A stretch of 64,000 bases of DNA from Bradyrhizobium sp. CCBAU 53421. GTDB lineage: Bacteria; Pseudomonadota; Alphaproteobacteria; Rhizobiales; Xanthobacteraceae. Positions 1 to 9,276 of this stretch are shown piece by piece. Location of the stretch: contig NZ_CP030047.1 in NCBI RefSeq assembly GCF_015291625.1, forward strand, positions 7,750,001 through 7,814,000, read 5' to 3'. A program made the position numbers and the translations under genes. The first letter of the stretch is position 1, and every line of letters starts with the position of its first letter. The notes under the pieces are model-generated. The model was given only the letters and a program-made list of their open reading frames with translations. It did no database searches and had not been told where the DNA came from.

Positions 1-910
1 CTTCTGCCCGCGCTCTCTGCAGCTTGGTCAAACGGTATGCGAAGCCACTGGTGCTACAATCCATCTATGCGGATGATCCGCTTCCTGCGTTCGACCTACT
101 CAGGGCCGGCGGGATCCCTGTCTTTCGGCAGCCCGAGACAGCGGCACGCGCACTTTCTTCTCTCGTCGAGGCTGGGCGTCCGTTTGGCCATGGAGGGCGT
201 TCTGTATTCCAAGAGCCCGGACATAACTCGGCAGTGGCTGTGCAGGCGCCAAATGTCCTCTCATTTCCAAGCGCGGCCGAGCTGGCACGTGGCTACGGCA
301 TGCCCATTTCACCTCTCACCGAGGTGGCAGATGCCGAAGCGGCGGTGCAGGAGGCAGGCAGGACGGGTTATCCCGTCGTGCTCAAGCTTCTGCTTCCCGG
401 CGTAGCCCATAAAACCGAGGTCGGTGCAGTCGCGGCCAATCTTACAAATGAAGCCCAGTTGCGCGGGGCGGTGGAGCGCATGCTAGCAGACACTCGAATG
501 CCGGGGCCCTCGAGTGAGCGCCGGCTGGGGATTGGCCCGATGGTAAGGTCTGGGGTCGAGGCGGGGTGGGGGCGCTCCGCGACCCGACCTTTGGGCCGAT
601 TGTCATGGTTGGCTCTGGCGGGATTTTCGTTGAGCTCTTTGGAGATGTAGCATTCGATCTCGCCGGACTAGATGAAGCGGCCGCCGAACGGCTTATCAAA
701 CGCACGAAGCTGGCTGCACTTCTAAGTGGAGCTCGAGGGCGCGACGCGATCCCGCTTCAACCGCTGTGTAGGACTATCGTTGCGGTTTCGGATCTGATCC
801 TCGCTAATCCGAGAGTTGCGGAGATCGACTTAAATCCTGTCTTCATAGGCCCAGTCGGCGCGATCGCCGCGGACGTTCGAATTGTGGAGCAACAAGCAGA
901 CCCCGGCTAA
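1..910 (+). pseudogene. ADP-forming acyl-CoA synthetase (ATP-grasp part), 5'-truncated and frameshifted
   Basis: The frame from 24 to about 560 carries the ATP-grasp domain of ADP-forming acetate/acyl-CoA synthetases: a GYPVVLKLLLPGVAHKTEVG block, which is the usual nucleotide-binding lysine region. The domain then continues in another frame, 566-910, with GPIVMVGSGGIFVELFGDV and the closing EIDLNPVFI segment typical of the family C-terminus. The two frames overlap near 560, so an indel has broken the gene. The N-terminal CoA-binding half is outside the window or lost. The family makes acyl-CoA from acid, ATP and CoA, with release of ADP. Nothing downstream continues a pathway. The family call is firm; the substrate is unknown. 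Confidence 0.8.
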
Positions 911-1421
911 TGGAACCGGCAGCGACGCTTCGATCATTGGATACCTTATTGCGGTACATCCCGGTGCGCCGGAATGCCTGAGCAAGTCTGTTCTTGCCGT
1001 ATTGATCCTGAAAATCTTCCGGCGCCGTGCTGTACGCTTAGTGAGCCGGCCGCGATAAAGAGTTCGGTTCTAGCACACGGCAATATCCAATTCGAAACCG
1101 ACGGCCTACCAGCCAACGAAGGTGGCGTTCCAACAACGTAGGGCTTTTCCTCTCGCATGCGATTCGTCGTACGGCCAAGTTGCCTGTTTACGACATCACA
1201 GATCTATGGCGGCTGACAATGGCTTCGATCGCATAATAGTATATTGTCGCACTACATATAAAGCGTTCGATTTCATCGCCGGTGACGGCTAAGCCCTCGC
1301 TGGTGATCGGCACTCCGCAGATGCGATCTGCGCTGCGGCTCGATCATCTCAGCGAGACTGGCGATTCTCACTGCATTTCCTGAGCCGAGCGCTTCTGCGC
1401 AAGTGCCTTTACTGCCGTTGC
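911..1421. other. Spacer without a supported gene
   Basis: No convincing gene is seen. On the minus strand, about 1180-1320, a short open stretch ending at a stop near 1190 looks faintly coding (GLAVTGDEIERF), possibly the tail of a lost gene, but I cannot assign it. Confidence 0.4.
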
Positions 1422-2471
1422 TAGAGCAGATTCTGATCAGACGCGATCATAGCCGGCAGCGGCGAAGAAGTTCAGACACTCTTGGGCGGTGAAGGCGGCC
1501 AAGGCGAGGGCGATAGCGTTGACCAAAGCCTCGATAGATCTGGCGGCCGCCTTTCGAAGGGCGGCTTTGAGCTTGGCGAAGGCCATTTCGATCGGATTGA
1601 GGTCGGGCGAATAAGGCGGCAGATAGAGGAGCCGAGCGCCCGCTGCATCGATTGCGATGCCGACCTCGGCCCGCTTGTGTGCTGCGAGATTGTCCATCAC
1701 CACGATGTCGCCGGGCCTGAGTGTCGGCACGAGGACTTGCGTCACGTAAGCCTCGAACGCCGAACCATCCATGGGGCCATCGAGGACCATCGGCGCCGTC
1801 ATGCCAGTCGCCCTGAGCGCGCCGACGAAGGTCGTCGTCTTCCAATGACCATGCGGGAGCGCTGCAACACAGCGCTGGCCGTACGGCGAACGGCCATAGA
1901 GCCGCGCCATCTTGGTCGAGGCTCCGGTCTCGTCGATGAATACCAACCGGTGGATGTCGATCTCAGGCTGGGATGCCTTCCACGCCGCGCGTTCAGCGGC
2001 GACGTCCGGCCGATCCTGGTCGCTGGCGTGCGATGTTTTTTTGAACGTGATGTTGCGGCGATCGAAGAACCGCCAGACCACGCTCGGCGCGAAACGCTCG
2101 CCGTGGACTTTGAAGAGATGATCGGCGATCTCGGCCAGCGTCATGTCAGGCGTAGCCTCGACCAGGGAGAGGATCTCTGCAGCATGCCCCTCGATCCGAG
2201 CCGAACGCCGGTCGCCACCCTGCGCTCCGCCTCACAGGCGCGGGTGCTTCGCCACTCGCTGACCAGTTCGATCGCTGTCGACGGCGCCACGCCGAACCGG
2301 CCGGCGGCAGCTCATGCCTTCATCTTCCACGGCCCGAACAAGGCGAAGGCGAGGGTCCGGCGAGAGGGGTTTAGCCATGGGGGCTGGCCTCCATCACCAG
2401 CCCTCAGGGTGAATCACGATTTGCCCCGGAAGGGAATCCCTTTCGATTCCGCCAGGTCGGAAAATGCTCTA
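1422..2471 (-). mobile_element. IS630-family insertion sequence, copy 1
   Basis: The element is about 1046 bp and has a TA dinucleotide at each edge (1422-1423 and 2470-2471), the expected IS630 target duplication. The ends begin GAGCAGATTCTGATCAG on one side and GAGCATTTTCCGACCTGG on the other (outward reading), so they share only the first bases. It carries one degenerate transposase gene. An apparently identical copy lies inverted at 18331-19369. Confidence 0.85.
1437..2378 (-). pseudogene. IS630 family transposase, copy 1 (N-terminus frameshifted)
   Basis: The C-terminal 235 residues are continuous (1437-2144) and carry the DDE catalytic core: [18 protein letters not shown], and [16 protein letters not shown]. 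Reading should begin at the ATG at 2378 (MAKPLSPD), but the helix-turn-helix region passes through three frames: MAKPLSPD..., then GRFGVAPSTAIELVSEW, then [16 protein letters not shown] leading into the core. Two frame changes inside the DNA-binding domain are not the usual single programmed frameshift of some IS630 elements, so the enzyme is probably defective. The second copy has the same two breaks. Confidence 0.85.
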
Positions 2472-2608
2472 GCCGGCATGGCCGTCAGCGGAAAGGCGTC
2501 TTTACACGCGGTCTGCAAAGGCCGAGGACCGGCGACTTCGGGCTCGAGTAGGATCGTGTCCCTTGGCGTGATGTAGATCACCACGTTCACCGGCATGGGC
2601 CGGACAGG

Positions 2609-2833
2609 TCAGCTGGCGATTGCCGGAAGGCTGACGGTGGGATCATCGCTCAACGGCGCGATGGTTTCCAGCGTCATGTAGCGGGCCCGCTGGACGGCCC
2701 ATTCATCGTTCTGCTCAAGCAGGATCGCGCCGACGAGGCGAACGATCGCGTCTTCGTTGGGGAAGATGCCGACCACCTCGGTCCGCCGCTTGATCTCGCC
2801 GTTGAGGCGCTTGATCGGGTTGGTAACCGGTAT
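2609..2833 (-). pseudogene. IS256 family transposase, C-terminal fragment
   Basis: The minus strand encodes the last ~74 residues of an IS256 (Mutator-like) transposase, starting abruptly at TNPIKRLNGEIKRRTEVV and ending ...DDPTVSLPAIAS. The preceding residues belong to something else. The matching upstream part, ending in LHST, lies at 4591-5551, so the two pieces are halves of one gene split by the insertion at 2834-4590. Confidence 0.85.
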
Positions 2834-3040
2834 GAGATTTCTCGGTGCCAACGTTCCGCTGCGGTATTCTACATCGTGGCGTATGGTGCGACCATCGGGA
2901 CAGAGGCACCGGGAGCACGATGAGCCGAGAGCTCGAGTTAGTAGCTGCGCCTCTGCGACTCGCCCGGTTGCGCCGAGAGCGCGAATCCGTAGTTGTCGTG
3001 TCGCCCGCAGCTCCCGTGACGTATCTGACAGGAGGTGCGA

Positions 3041-4257
3041 ATGCGACGGGTAATTGGCATTGATGTCCACCGAACCTTCGGGACGGCAGGCTTCGACATG
3101 CAGGCCGCATTGATATGACGCGGACTGCGCTGGAGGGATTTGGCAAGACCCTGCTGGCCAGTGATGAGGTGGTGCTCGAAGCGACCGGCAACAGCATCGC
3201 GGTGTCGCGAGTGCTGGCGCCATACGTGGCGCGGGTGATTATCGCCAATCCGTTGCAGGTGAAGGCGATCGCCCGGGCTCACGTCAAGACCGATAAGATC
3301 GATGCTGGCACGCTCGCCAGTCTGCTGGCGGCGGGATACCTGCCGCAGATCTGGACGCCTGACGCAGAGACCGAACGCAAGCGCAGACTGGTGGCGCGGC
3401 GCTACCAGATCGTGCGGCATCGTACGCGGCTCAAGAACGAGGTGCATTCGATCCTGCACGCACACCTGATCCCGAAGTGCCCACATGCCGATCTGTTCAA
3501 CGCCCGCGGCCGGGCGTGGTTGGCCGCTCACCCGTTGCCCGACGATGAGCGAGCGACCATCGATCGGCACGTCCGTGAGCTTGACCGGCTGGCGGAAGAC
3601 CTAGCCCTGCTTGACCGCGAGATCGCGCAGGACGCAATTGAGGATTCCGCGGTCAACAGATTGATGACGATTACCGGCGTGAATCTGGCGGTCGCCGCCG
3701 GCATCGTGGCGGCGATCGGCGACATCAGCCGGTTCAACAACCCGCAGAAGCTGGTGAGCTATTTCGGGCTGAACCCGCGGGTCCGGCAGTCCGGGTTGGG
3801 AGCCGCCCACCACGGCCGTATCAGCAAGGTCGGCCGCAGTCATGCGCGCGCCATGCTGGTCGAGGCGGCCTGGGCAGCGGCCAAGGCGCCCGGTCCACTG
3901 CATGCGTTTTTCGTGCGCATCCGCGCCCAGCGCGGCCATCAGATCGCCGCGGTGGTCGTGGCGCGGAAGCTCACTGTGCTCTGCTGGCATTTGCTGACGA
4001 AGGGCGAGGATTACCTGTGGGCGCGCCCAGCGCTGGTCGCCAACAAGACCCGCGCGATGCAACTTCAAGCCGGACATCCGCAACAGAAAGGCAGCCGGCG
4101 TGGACCAGCCTATGCCTACAACATCAAGGCGCTGCGCGACCACGAGATGTTGATTGCCGCCCAGGCGGAGCACAGCTACGAACGCTTCGTGTCGCAATGG
4201 AAACCGCGGCGGCCAAAAACCGGCGCGCGGGCGCCTCAGCTCGGCAAGACAAAATAG
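3041..4257 (+). pseudogene. IS110 family transposase, broken near the N-terminus
   Basis: An ATG at 3041 follows a good AGGAGG (3030-3035) and reads MRRVIGIDVHRTFG, the expected first acidic (DEDD) motif. It then runs into a stop at about 3118 after a short deletion and frame change. The remaining 380 residues (3115-4257) are open and cover the rest of the RuvC-like domain (LEATGNS, VKTDKIDAGTLA) and the C-terminal Tnp_20 domain (MTITGVNLAVAAGIVAAIG, SYFGLNPRVRQSG). Length and order fit an IS110/IS1111-group enzyme missing about 15 residues. It is probably inactive unless the downstream ATG at 3115 gives a functional product, which is unlikely without the first catalytic Asp. Confidence 0.85.
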
Positions 4258-4382
4258 GCAGTCCGGTGACGCTTGCAGCCGACGCGTCACGCTTCACCAC
4301 GAGGTCGCCCGCGCCCAACAACCATAATCGCGGCTGACGGCAAGTTCTAGCCAGGAATGCAAGTCCCATTCCACGCCAGCGT

Positions 4383-4466
4383 GCCGCCGCGCGCAGGGCC
4401 GGTCAAGGCCAAGCCTTGCGGTGGCCGCAAATGCGGCCAGCCTTGACCGCCCCTGCGCGCGGCGGC
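4383..4466. repeat. 84-nt nested palindrome in the IS110-type element
   Basis: A 28-base arm at 4383-4410 pairs with 4439-4466 with about two mismatches. The loop itself holds a perfect 7-bp hairpin, GGCCGCAAATGCGGCC (4423-4438). The structure sits in the non-coding region 3' of the IS110-type transposase. It could be a structured RNA or a DNA end; function is not shown by sequence. Confidence 0.7.
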
Positions 4467-4590
4467 TGCGAGATCGGTGGCCGGGACGGAAGAATGACCC
4501 ACAGCGCAGCCGAACAAAAGAATGGACTTACAGCGATCTCCGCAATCGTCGTCTCGGCCATGAAGAAATCGCTTGTCCATCTCATCCGTC

Positions 4591-5551
4591 GAGTGAAGGT
4601 TGGCGCGGTGCGCGGCCGGGAAGCTCATGTAGGCGAGCACGTCGGTCTCGGCCTCGTCGAGGAACGCCGCGAGCTTGGGCAGTTGGGGCGGAACTGGTCG
4701 GCAATGCGCCGCCACTGCGCCCGCGCCGCCTCCGCATGGTTCTGGGCGAAGGCGGTTGCGATGAAGGCGGGAACGATGCGCCGCCGCTCTTTCCGGCATG
4801 CGCCAGCGCGTTGCGCATGAAGTGGACGCCGCAGCGATGCCAGGTAGCGTTGAGAACCTTGCCGACCGTGGTTTGATCCCCTCATGGGCGTCGGAGATGA
4901 CGAGTTTGACGCCGCGCGAGCCCCGCCGCGCCAGCTTGCGCAGGAACGCGGTCCAGAGCGTCTCTGCTTCGGACGGACCGATGTCCATGCCGGGCACCTC
5001 GCGCCGGCCGTCGCTGTTGACCCCCACCGCGATGATCAGATGATCACCGCGACCGAGACGATGCGCCGTTCTGGCGCTCTCCACAAGGTGGCGTCAATCC
5101 ACAGATAGAGCCAGCAGCCCTCGATCGGACGGTTGAGGAAGGCCTTGTCGTCGATCTCACTGCACACAGCCGCGACACTGGCTCCTGGAGATCCCTCTCA
5201 TGCCCATCGTCTGCAACAGGTCGTCGACCGAGCGGGTCGAGACGCCCTGCGCGTAAGCCTCCTGCACCACGGCGGTGGGCGCCTTCTCGACCAAAGCGCG
5301 GGAAGAGGAGCCTTTGCGCAGCTTGGGAATACGCGGACCGACGGTGCCGGCTCGGGTCTTCCCAGCTCCGATAGCGGTAGCCGTTGCGCCGGGCCAGAGG
5401 CTCTTGGCTCTTCGCCCGTAAGCCGCCCCGCCAGGCCATCGACTTCCAGCTCCATCAGACGGCCGACGGCAAAGCCGATCATCTCGCGCAACAGATCAGC
5501 ACCTGGGGTCTTCTCCACGAACGCGCAGGTTCATCATGTCGTCGGTCATCG
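4591..5551 (-). pseudogene. IS256 family transposase, N-terminal and central part, several frameshifts
   Basis: Read on the minus strand from an ATG at 5551 (MTDDMMNL), the sequence matches an IS256 transposase across three frames: EKTPGADLLREMIGFAVGRL, then blocks with ARRNGYRYRSWED, then LIIAVGVNSDGRREVPGMD and KLARRGSRGVKLVISDAHEG (the second DDE Asp region), and finally LPKLAAFLDEAETDVLAYM up to LHST. The C-terminus continues at 2833-2609 beyond the IS110-type insertion. Multiple indels show the gene was dead or died independently of the insertion. Confidence 0.85.
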
Positions 5552-5774
5552 GTGGCTCCTCGAACAGGGTTGGTATCGCAACCCGGACCTTACCGACGAA
5601 TCATCGTTGACTACCGGCGAAGCCGCTCTCTCGCCACGGCGCCAAGGCGCGCGTCGCGAGCGGCTTCACTAACCCGCTACACCATCACCCGGGATACGAC
5701 CTCGAGTAGGCCTTTGCGATAGCGCGCGCATGACCAGCAATTTTACAGACCGGATCTGTGATGAAATATAGGAT

Positions 5775-6581
5775 TTAGTCGATTCCGATAAAGACTTTTC
5801 GTCTCAGACCAGCAACGAAGAATTCAACCATCGAAGTAAAGTCGAAGACAGGAACGCCGGTCGCCCGCTGAACTGCCGCTGCGAAGGGAGGCAATTCCGA
5901 ACATTCCAACAAGAATGCGCCGATGTCCGGGCGTGCTTCAAGTAAGGTCAAGGCGGCGTTGACAGTTTCGGCTTCGACCGCGCTGAAGTCAAAGTCACCA
6001 CTCGCTGTCATAACCGCTGCAGAGAAGACCGGCGCGCTTTCCAGCCCAGCGATCGCTAGACGGTGAAAGTTTGTCCGAAGTCCTGCCGCTTCTAAGAAAT
6101 CCGGCGCGAGCGCTGAAGCTTTCGCGGTAATGATACCAACCGTTCGGCCTGACGGAAGCATCTGCTCGAGAAGCGGGATAAGAAGAAGTGGTGAAAGGAG
6201 GACGGGTACGTCGACCGCAGCCCGAACTGCTTCCTGGTATCTGATCATGAATCCGCAGTTGGCAGTTATCAGTTGCGCGCCTTCGCGATCAAGCTCTTTC
6301 GCCGCTTCCACAACCATCGATTCTGACTCTTTATCGCCAAGATCTAAAAGCGTCGCGAATTTCAACCCTTTGACATACCTGTAGCGCACCGGGACGCTGA
6401 ACGTACTTGCGTTGCCCGAACTTCCGGGCGGATAGGGACGATCGAAGGGATCATCCATGGTCAGGCGCTCGACGCCCAACATACCCACCGGTGCACCGTA
6501 GTACTGCAGTTTGCGCTTCCGCCGGGCGGACCAGAGCTTGTCCTGAGAAAACGCTGCTTTCGTGTCGTGCTTGTTCATCAT
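5775..6581 (-). CDS. Aspartate/glutamate (hydantoin) racemase-family protein
   Basis: 268 residues. The two catalytic cysteines of the Asp/Glu racemase superfamily are in the expected places: ITANCGFMIRYQ (about residue 108) and FLLECSELPPF (about residue 224). Members racemise or isomerise amino acids, hydantoins or maleate without a cofactor in the cytoplasm. The gene closes a minus-strand cluster after an ABC transporter (11037 down to 6771), so it may process the imported compound. The gap to the upstream binding-protein gene is 189 bp. The ORF is intact, with a fair ribosome site (GGGAGAA) just before the start. The exact substrate cannot be told. Confidence 0.85.
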   Translation of the reverse strand: MMNKHDTKAAFSQDKLWSARRKRKLQYYGAPVGMLGVERLTMDDPFDRPYPPGSSGNASTFSVPVRYRYVKGLKFATLLDLGDKESESMVVEAAKELDREGAQLITANCGFMIRYQEAVRAAVDVPVLLSPLLLIPLLEQMLPSGRTVGIITAKASALAPDFLEAAGLRTNFHRLAIAGLESAPVFSAAVMTASGDFDFSAVEAETVNAALTLLEARPDIGAFLLECSELPPFAAAVQRATGVPVFDFTSMVEFFVAGLRRKVFIGID

Positions 6582-6770
6582 TGATATTCTCCCTTCAGAC
6601 GGAGTTCCAAAGACGTAATCCGCAGAACCTTGCTTGAATCACTCGGATACCGCGGCGGCCCGGCGGTTTCGCGTGTTCTAGCTTCGCGAGATATTCGCCA
6701 CGACCGGTCCCCATATCAACCGCCGGGGTAGGCGGAACCAAAGATACTCCGCCGCCGTGACGACTAACTG

Positions 6771-7925
6771 CTATTTCGCGCGCCACGCGAGCCAACGCTC
6801 TCGTAGGTGCTCAAGGTTGGTCTTACCGTCGGAGCGTTTCACCGCGAGCCACTCGGAGTCCTGGACGACGATTTTTGAAGAGTTCTCTGGATTTACACTC
6901 AGTAGCGGGATCAAATCGGCCGGTAGATATTTGAGCTGATTTGTGTTCGGGGACGGATATCCCGTTCCCTGCGTAAAACCGGCCGCAATCTGCGCGCGGT
7001 TCATGAACGCAATGTACTTTTGCGCATTTGCTGTATTGGGTCCGTTTTTCATAATCGCTGAAATGGGGCTGTAGTTGACGTATGCATCTACCCAGGAAAA
7101 TTTAATCGGAGCGCCTTGGCGGATCGCGCTGATTGCGCGGCCATCGAAGATGCTGGTCATCACGTATTCACGATTTATCAGAAGTTGAGGCGCTTCTCCG
7201 CCGGCAGTCCACCACTTTGAGATGTGCGGCCTGATCTCATCAAGCTTCTTAAATGCGCGATCGAGCTTGTCATCGGTCAGCGGCCAGACATCCTTGCGTG
7301 CTACTCCGTCGGCCAGGAGAGCGAACACGAAGTTATACCTTACGTTGGTGGTATCGAGCCCCCGTGGTCCCGGAAACTTCTTGACATCCCAGAAATCCGC
7401 CCAGTTTTTTGGGCCGCCCTTTGGAAACGCGCGCTCATCATACCCGACTACAACTCCGGAGGAGTATCGCGTCACTCCGCATTGAAGGCGAGACCGAGAC
7501 GGAACGCCATCCAGGGATTCTTGGTCCCACAGACTGTAATCGATCGGCGCGAACATCCCGGCTGCATTCATGGATGGATAGTTCGACGATTGCACATCAA
7601 TGACGTCCCAATCGATTTTGCCGGCGCGGAACATTGCCATCGCCTGTGGTTCAGCCTCGTCAGCCACCACATCTACGACTTTGATTCCTGTCGCCTTGGT
7701 GAACGGGTCGTAGACATTTCGCCGAACGCCTTCTGTAAAAGGCCCCCCAACGCTAAAGACGACGACTTCGCCGCTGCCGGCGAGCTTTTCCTGAGCCCAA
7801 GCAACCGTGGCCCTACCTACAAGCGGTACGCTCAATAAGCCTGCCGTTGATTGCAGTACCGTTCGCCGGCTCAGGCCGGAATTTGAACTGCTGCCGAATT
7901 TCCGCATGGTCATGAGGCTCCTCAT
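6771..7925 (-). CDS. Periplasmic substrate-binding protein of a polyamine/opine-type ABC transporter
   Basis: About 384 residues. A Tat-type signal is present: LSRRTVLQSTAGLL followed by a small hydrophobic stretch and a probable cut after WAQ (about residue 45). The mature part is a family 1/PotD-like solute-binding protein (GEVVVFSVGGPFTEG, DVIDVQSSNYPSM, KNWADFWDVKKFPG). The first ATG is at 7925, but GAGGAG lies just inside it, so the ATGs at 7913 or 7907 are better placed starts. It sits downstream of the ATPase (206 bp gap) and the fused permease on the same strand, and would deliver ligand to that permease. The ligand class (polyamine, amino acid or small organic amine) is inference. 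Confidence 0.9.
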   Translation of the reverse strand: MRSLMTMRKFGSSSNSGLSRRTVLQSTAGLLSVPLVGRATVAWAQEKLAGSGEVVVFSVGGPFTEGVRRNVYDPFTKATGIKVVDVVADEAEPQAMAMFRAGKIDWDVIDVQSSNYPSMNAAGMFAPIDYSLWDQESLDGVPSRSRLQCGVTRYSSGVVVGYDERAFPKGGPKNWADFWDVKKFPGPRGLDTTNVRYNFVFALLADGVARKDVWPLTDDKLDRAFKKLDEIRPHISKWWTAGGEAPQLLINREYVMTSIFDGRAISAIRQGAPIKFSWVDAYVNYSPISAIMKNGPNTANAQKYIAFMNRAQIAAGFTQGTGYPSPNTNQLKYLPADLIPLLSVNPENSSKIVVQDSEWLAVKRSDGKTNLEHLRERWLAWRAK

Positions 7926-8131
7926 CCATCCTGAACAGAACTACATTGTCCGCAAACCCGGCCATCGGCCTCTAGTTGTCGACGCGGCGTCGGTTACGTG
8001 CCTTACGATCCCCGAATAGATCGACGACTCTTGCACTCGTAGACCGTGGGCCGCACGTGACCCGGATCGGAACCGCATGCTGAAGTCGTTTCGGGCCAGC
8101 TCGCAGTTTCATCGTGCGCAAGCTCGCCAAC

Positions 8132-9223
8132 CTACTCAGCCAGAATAGTCGCGTCGTTGGCAGCCCATGAGGCCACGCATGTATCGCCGATAGCGGGTCG
8201 CGCGTCAGCCGATACGTTCAGGACCTTCGATGTGAGCCGCAATCCAGAATCGTTGCAGAATTCAAGAATCGTCGCGTCTCCAACAAATGTCATGTCAACG
8301 ATGCGTCCTCGAATTCCATCACGGGTTTCGATGGCTTTCTTCTCCAGACGCAAATGTTCGGGCCGAACACAAAGGCTCGCATCCCGGTCTGGCCCAGTCC
8401 AGCTCATCGCGGGCAACCTCTCGCTTGTAGAACCGTAAACGATGCCGGATCTGAGACTGACGGGTATGAGGTTAACCTCTCCGATGAAGCCCGCCACGAA
8501 CAAGTCGGCCGGTTTGCGATAGATCTCCTGAGGAGCAGAAACTTGTCGAATTCGGCCCTCATGCATCACTGCGATCCGATCGGACATAGCGAGTGCCTCT
8601 TCTTGATCGTGCGTGACGTAGATCATCGTTTTACCAACTTGTTTGTGCAGGCTCTTGATCTCGTTCCTGAGGTGCTCGCGGAGCTTCCTGTCCAACGCGC
8701 CCAAAGGTTCGTCAAGAAGAAGAACGGGTGGTTCGAAGACCAGCGCCCGGGCGATGGCAACTCTCTGCTGCTGGCCACCCGACATTTGATGCGGATACCG
8801 TGAGGCCAGAGCACCGAGATGCACTTGATCGAGCACGCGATGCACGCGTTGTTCGACCTCCGACTTGGCCACACGACGCATTCGAAGCGGATATGCAACA
8901 TTCTCTGCCACTGTCATATGCGGAAAGAGAGCGTAATTCTGAAAAATCACACCGAGTTCGCGACGATGGGGCGGATCCCGTGTGATCTCCTTCCCATCCA
9001 ACAGGACTTGGCCACTGTCTGGGATTTCGAATCCGGCCATTATCATCAGGGTCGTTGTCTTTCCCGAGCCACTTGGACCCAGCAACGAAATGAACTCTCC
9101 GGGCGATATGGAAAGACTCACGTCGTCAACAGCCGTGACACCACCATAACGCTTCTGCAGGTTATGCAGCGCGATGGCTCCAGAGTTCGCACTGACGCTG
9201 CTCAACTTGGTCCTCATCAACAT
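8132..9223 (-). CDS. ABC transporter ATP-binding protein (PotA-like)
   Basis: 363 residues. Walker A is GPSGSGKTTT (about 54-63), the signature LSGGQQQR-type motif reads MSGGQQQRVAIARAL, Walker B is VLLLDEPLGALD, and the switch His is in YVTHDQEEAL. The C-terminal ~110 residues form a TOBE-like domain (VRPEHLRLEKKAI), as in PotA/FbpC proteins. It powers uptake through the fused permease encoded 53 bp upstream. The start at 9223 (MLMRTKLSS) follows GGGAG at a proper distance. All catalytic motifs are present, so it should be active. Confidence 0.92.
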   Translation of the reverse strand: MLMRTKLSSVSANSGAIALHNLQKRYGGVTAVDDVSLSISPGEFISLLGPSGSGKTTTLMIMAGFEIPDSGQVLLDGKEITRDPPHRRELGVIFQNYALFPHMTVAENVAYPLRMRRVAKSEVEQRVHRVLDQVHLGALASRYPHQMSGGQQQRVAIARALVFEPPVLLLDEPLGALDRKLREHLRNEIKSLHKQVGKTMIYVTHDQEEALAMSDRIAVMHEGRIRQVSAPQEIYRKPADLFVAGFIGEVNLIPVSLRSGIVYGSTSERLPAMSWTGPDRDASLCVRPEHLRLEKKAIETRDGIRGRIVDMTFVGDATILEFCNDSGLRLTSKVLNVSADARPAIGDTCVASWAANDATILAE

Positions 9224-9276
9224 TGGAGCTCCCTAACGCAATTCAAAGTAGCTTCTTGGTTATGGTGCTGAGCCGG

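Larger units (their letters stand above)
2834..4590 (+). mobile_element. IS110-type insertion inside an IS256 transposase gene
   Basis: This ~1757 bp block separates the HST and NPI codons of one IS256 transposase. It holds a plus-strand IS110-family transposase (3041-4257), about 200 bp of non-coding sequence before it and about 330 bp after it. No clear target duplication or terminal inverted repeat is seen, which suits the IS110 family. The block ends are inferred from where IS256 homology stops and resumes, so they may be off by a few bases, and the 3' 250 bp could include a separate insertion. Confidence 0.65.

Noticed and set aside
1482-2576. A long plus-strand open frame (364 codons), repeated as 18299-19309 on the minus strand
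   Set aside because: It is the antisense shadow of the two IS630 transposases; the real coding strand shows the DDE motifs.
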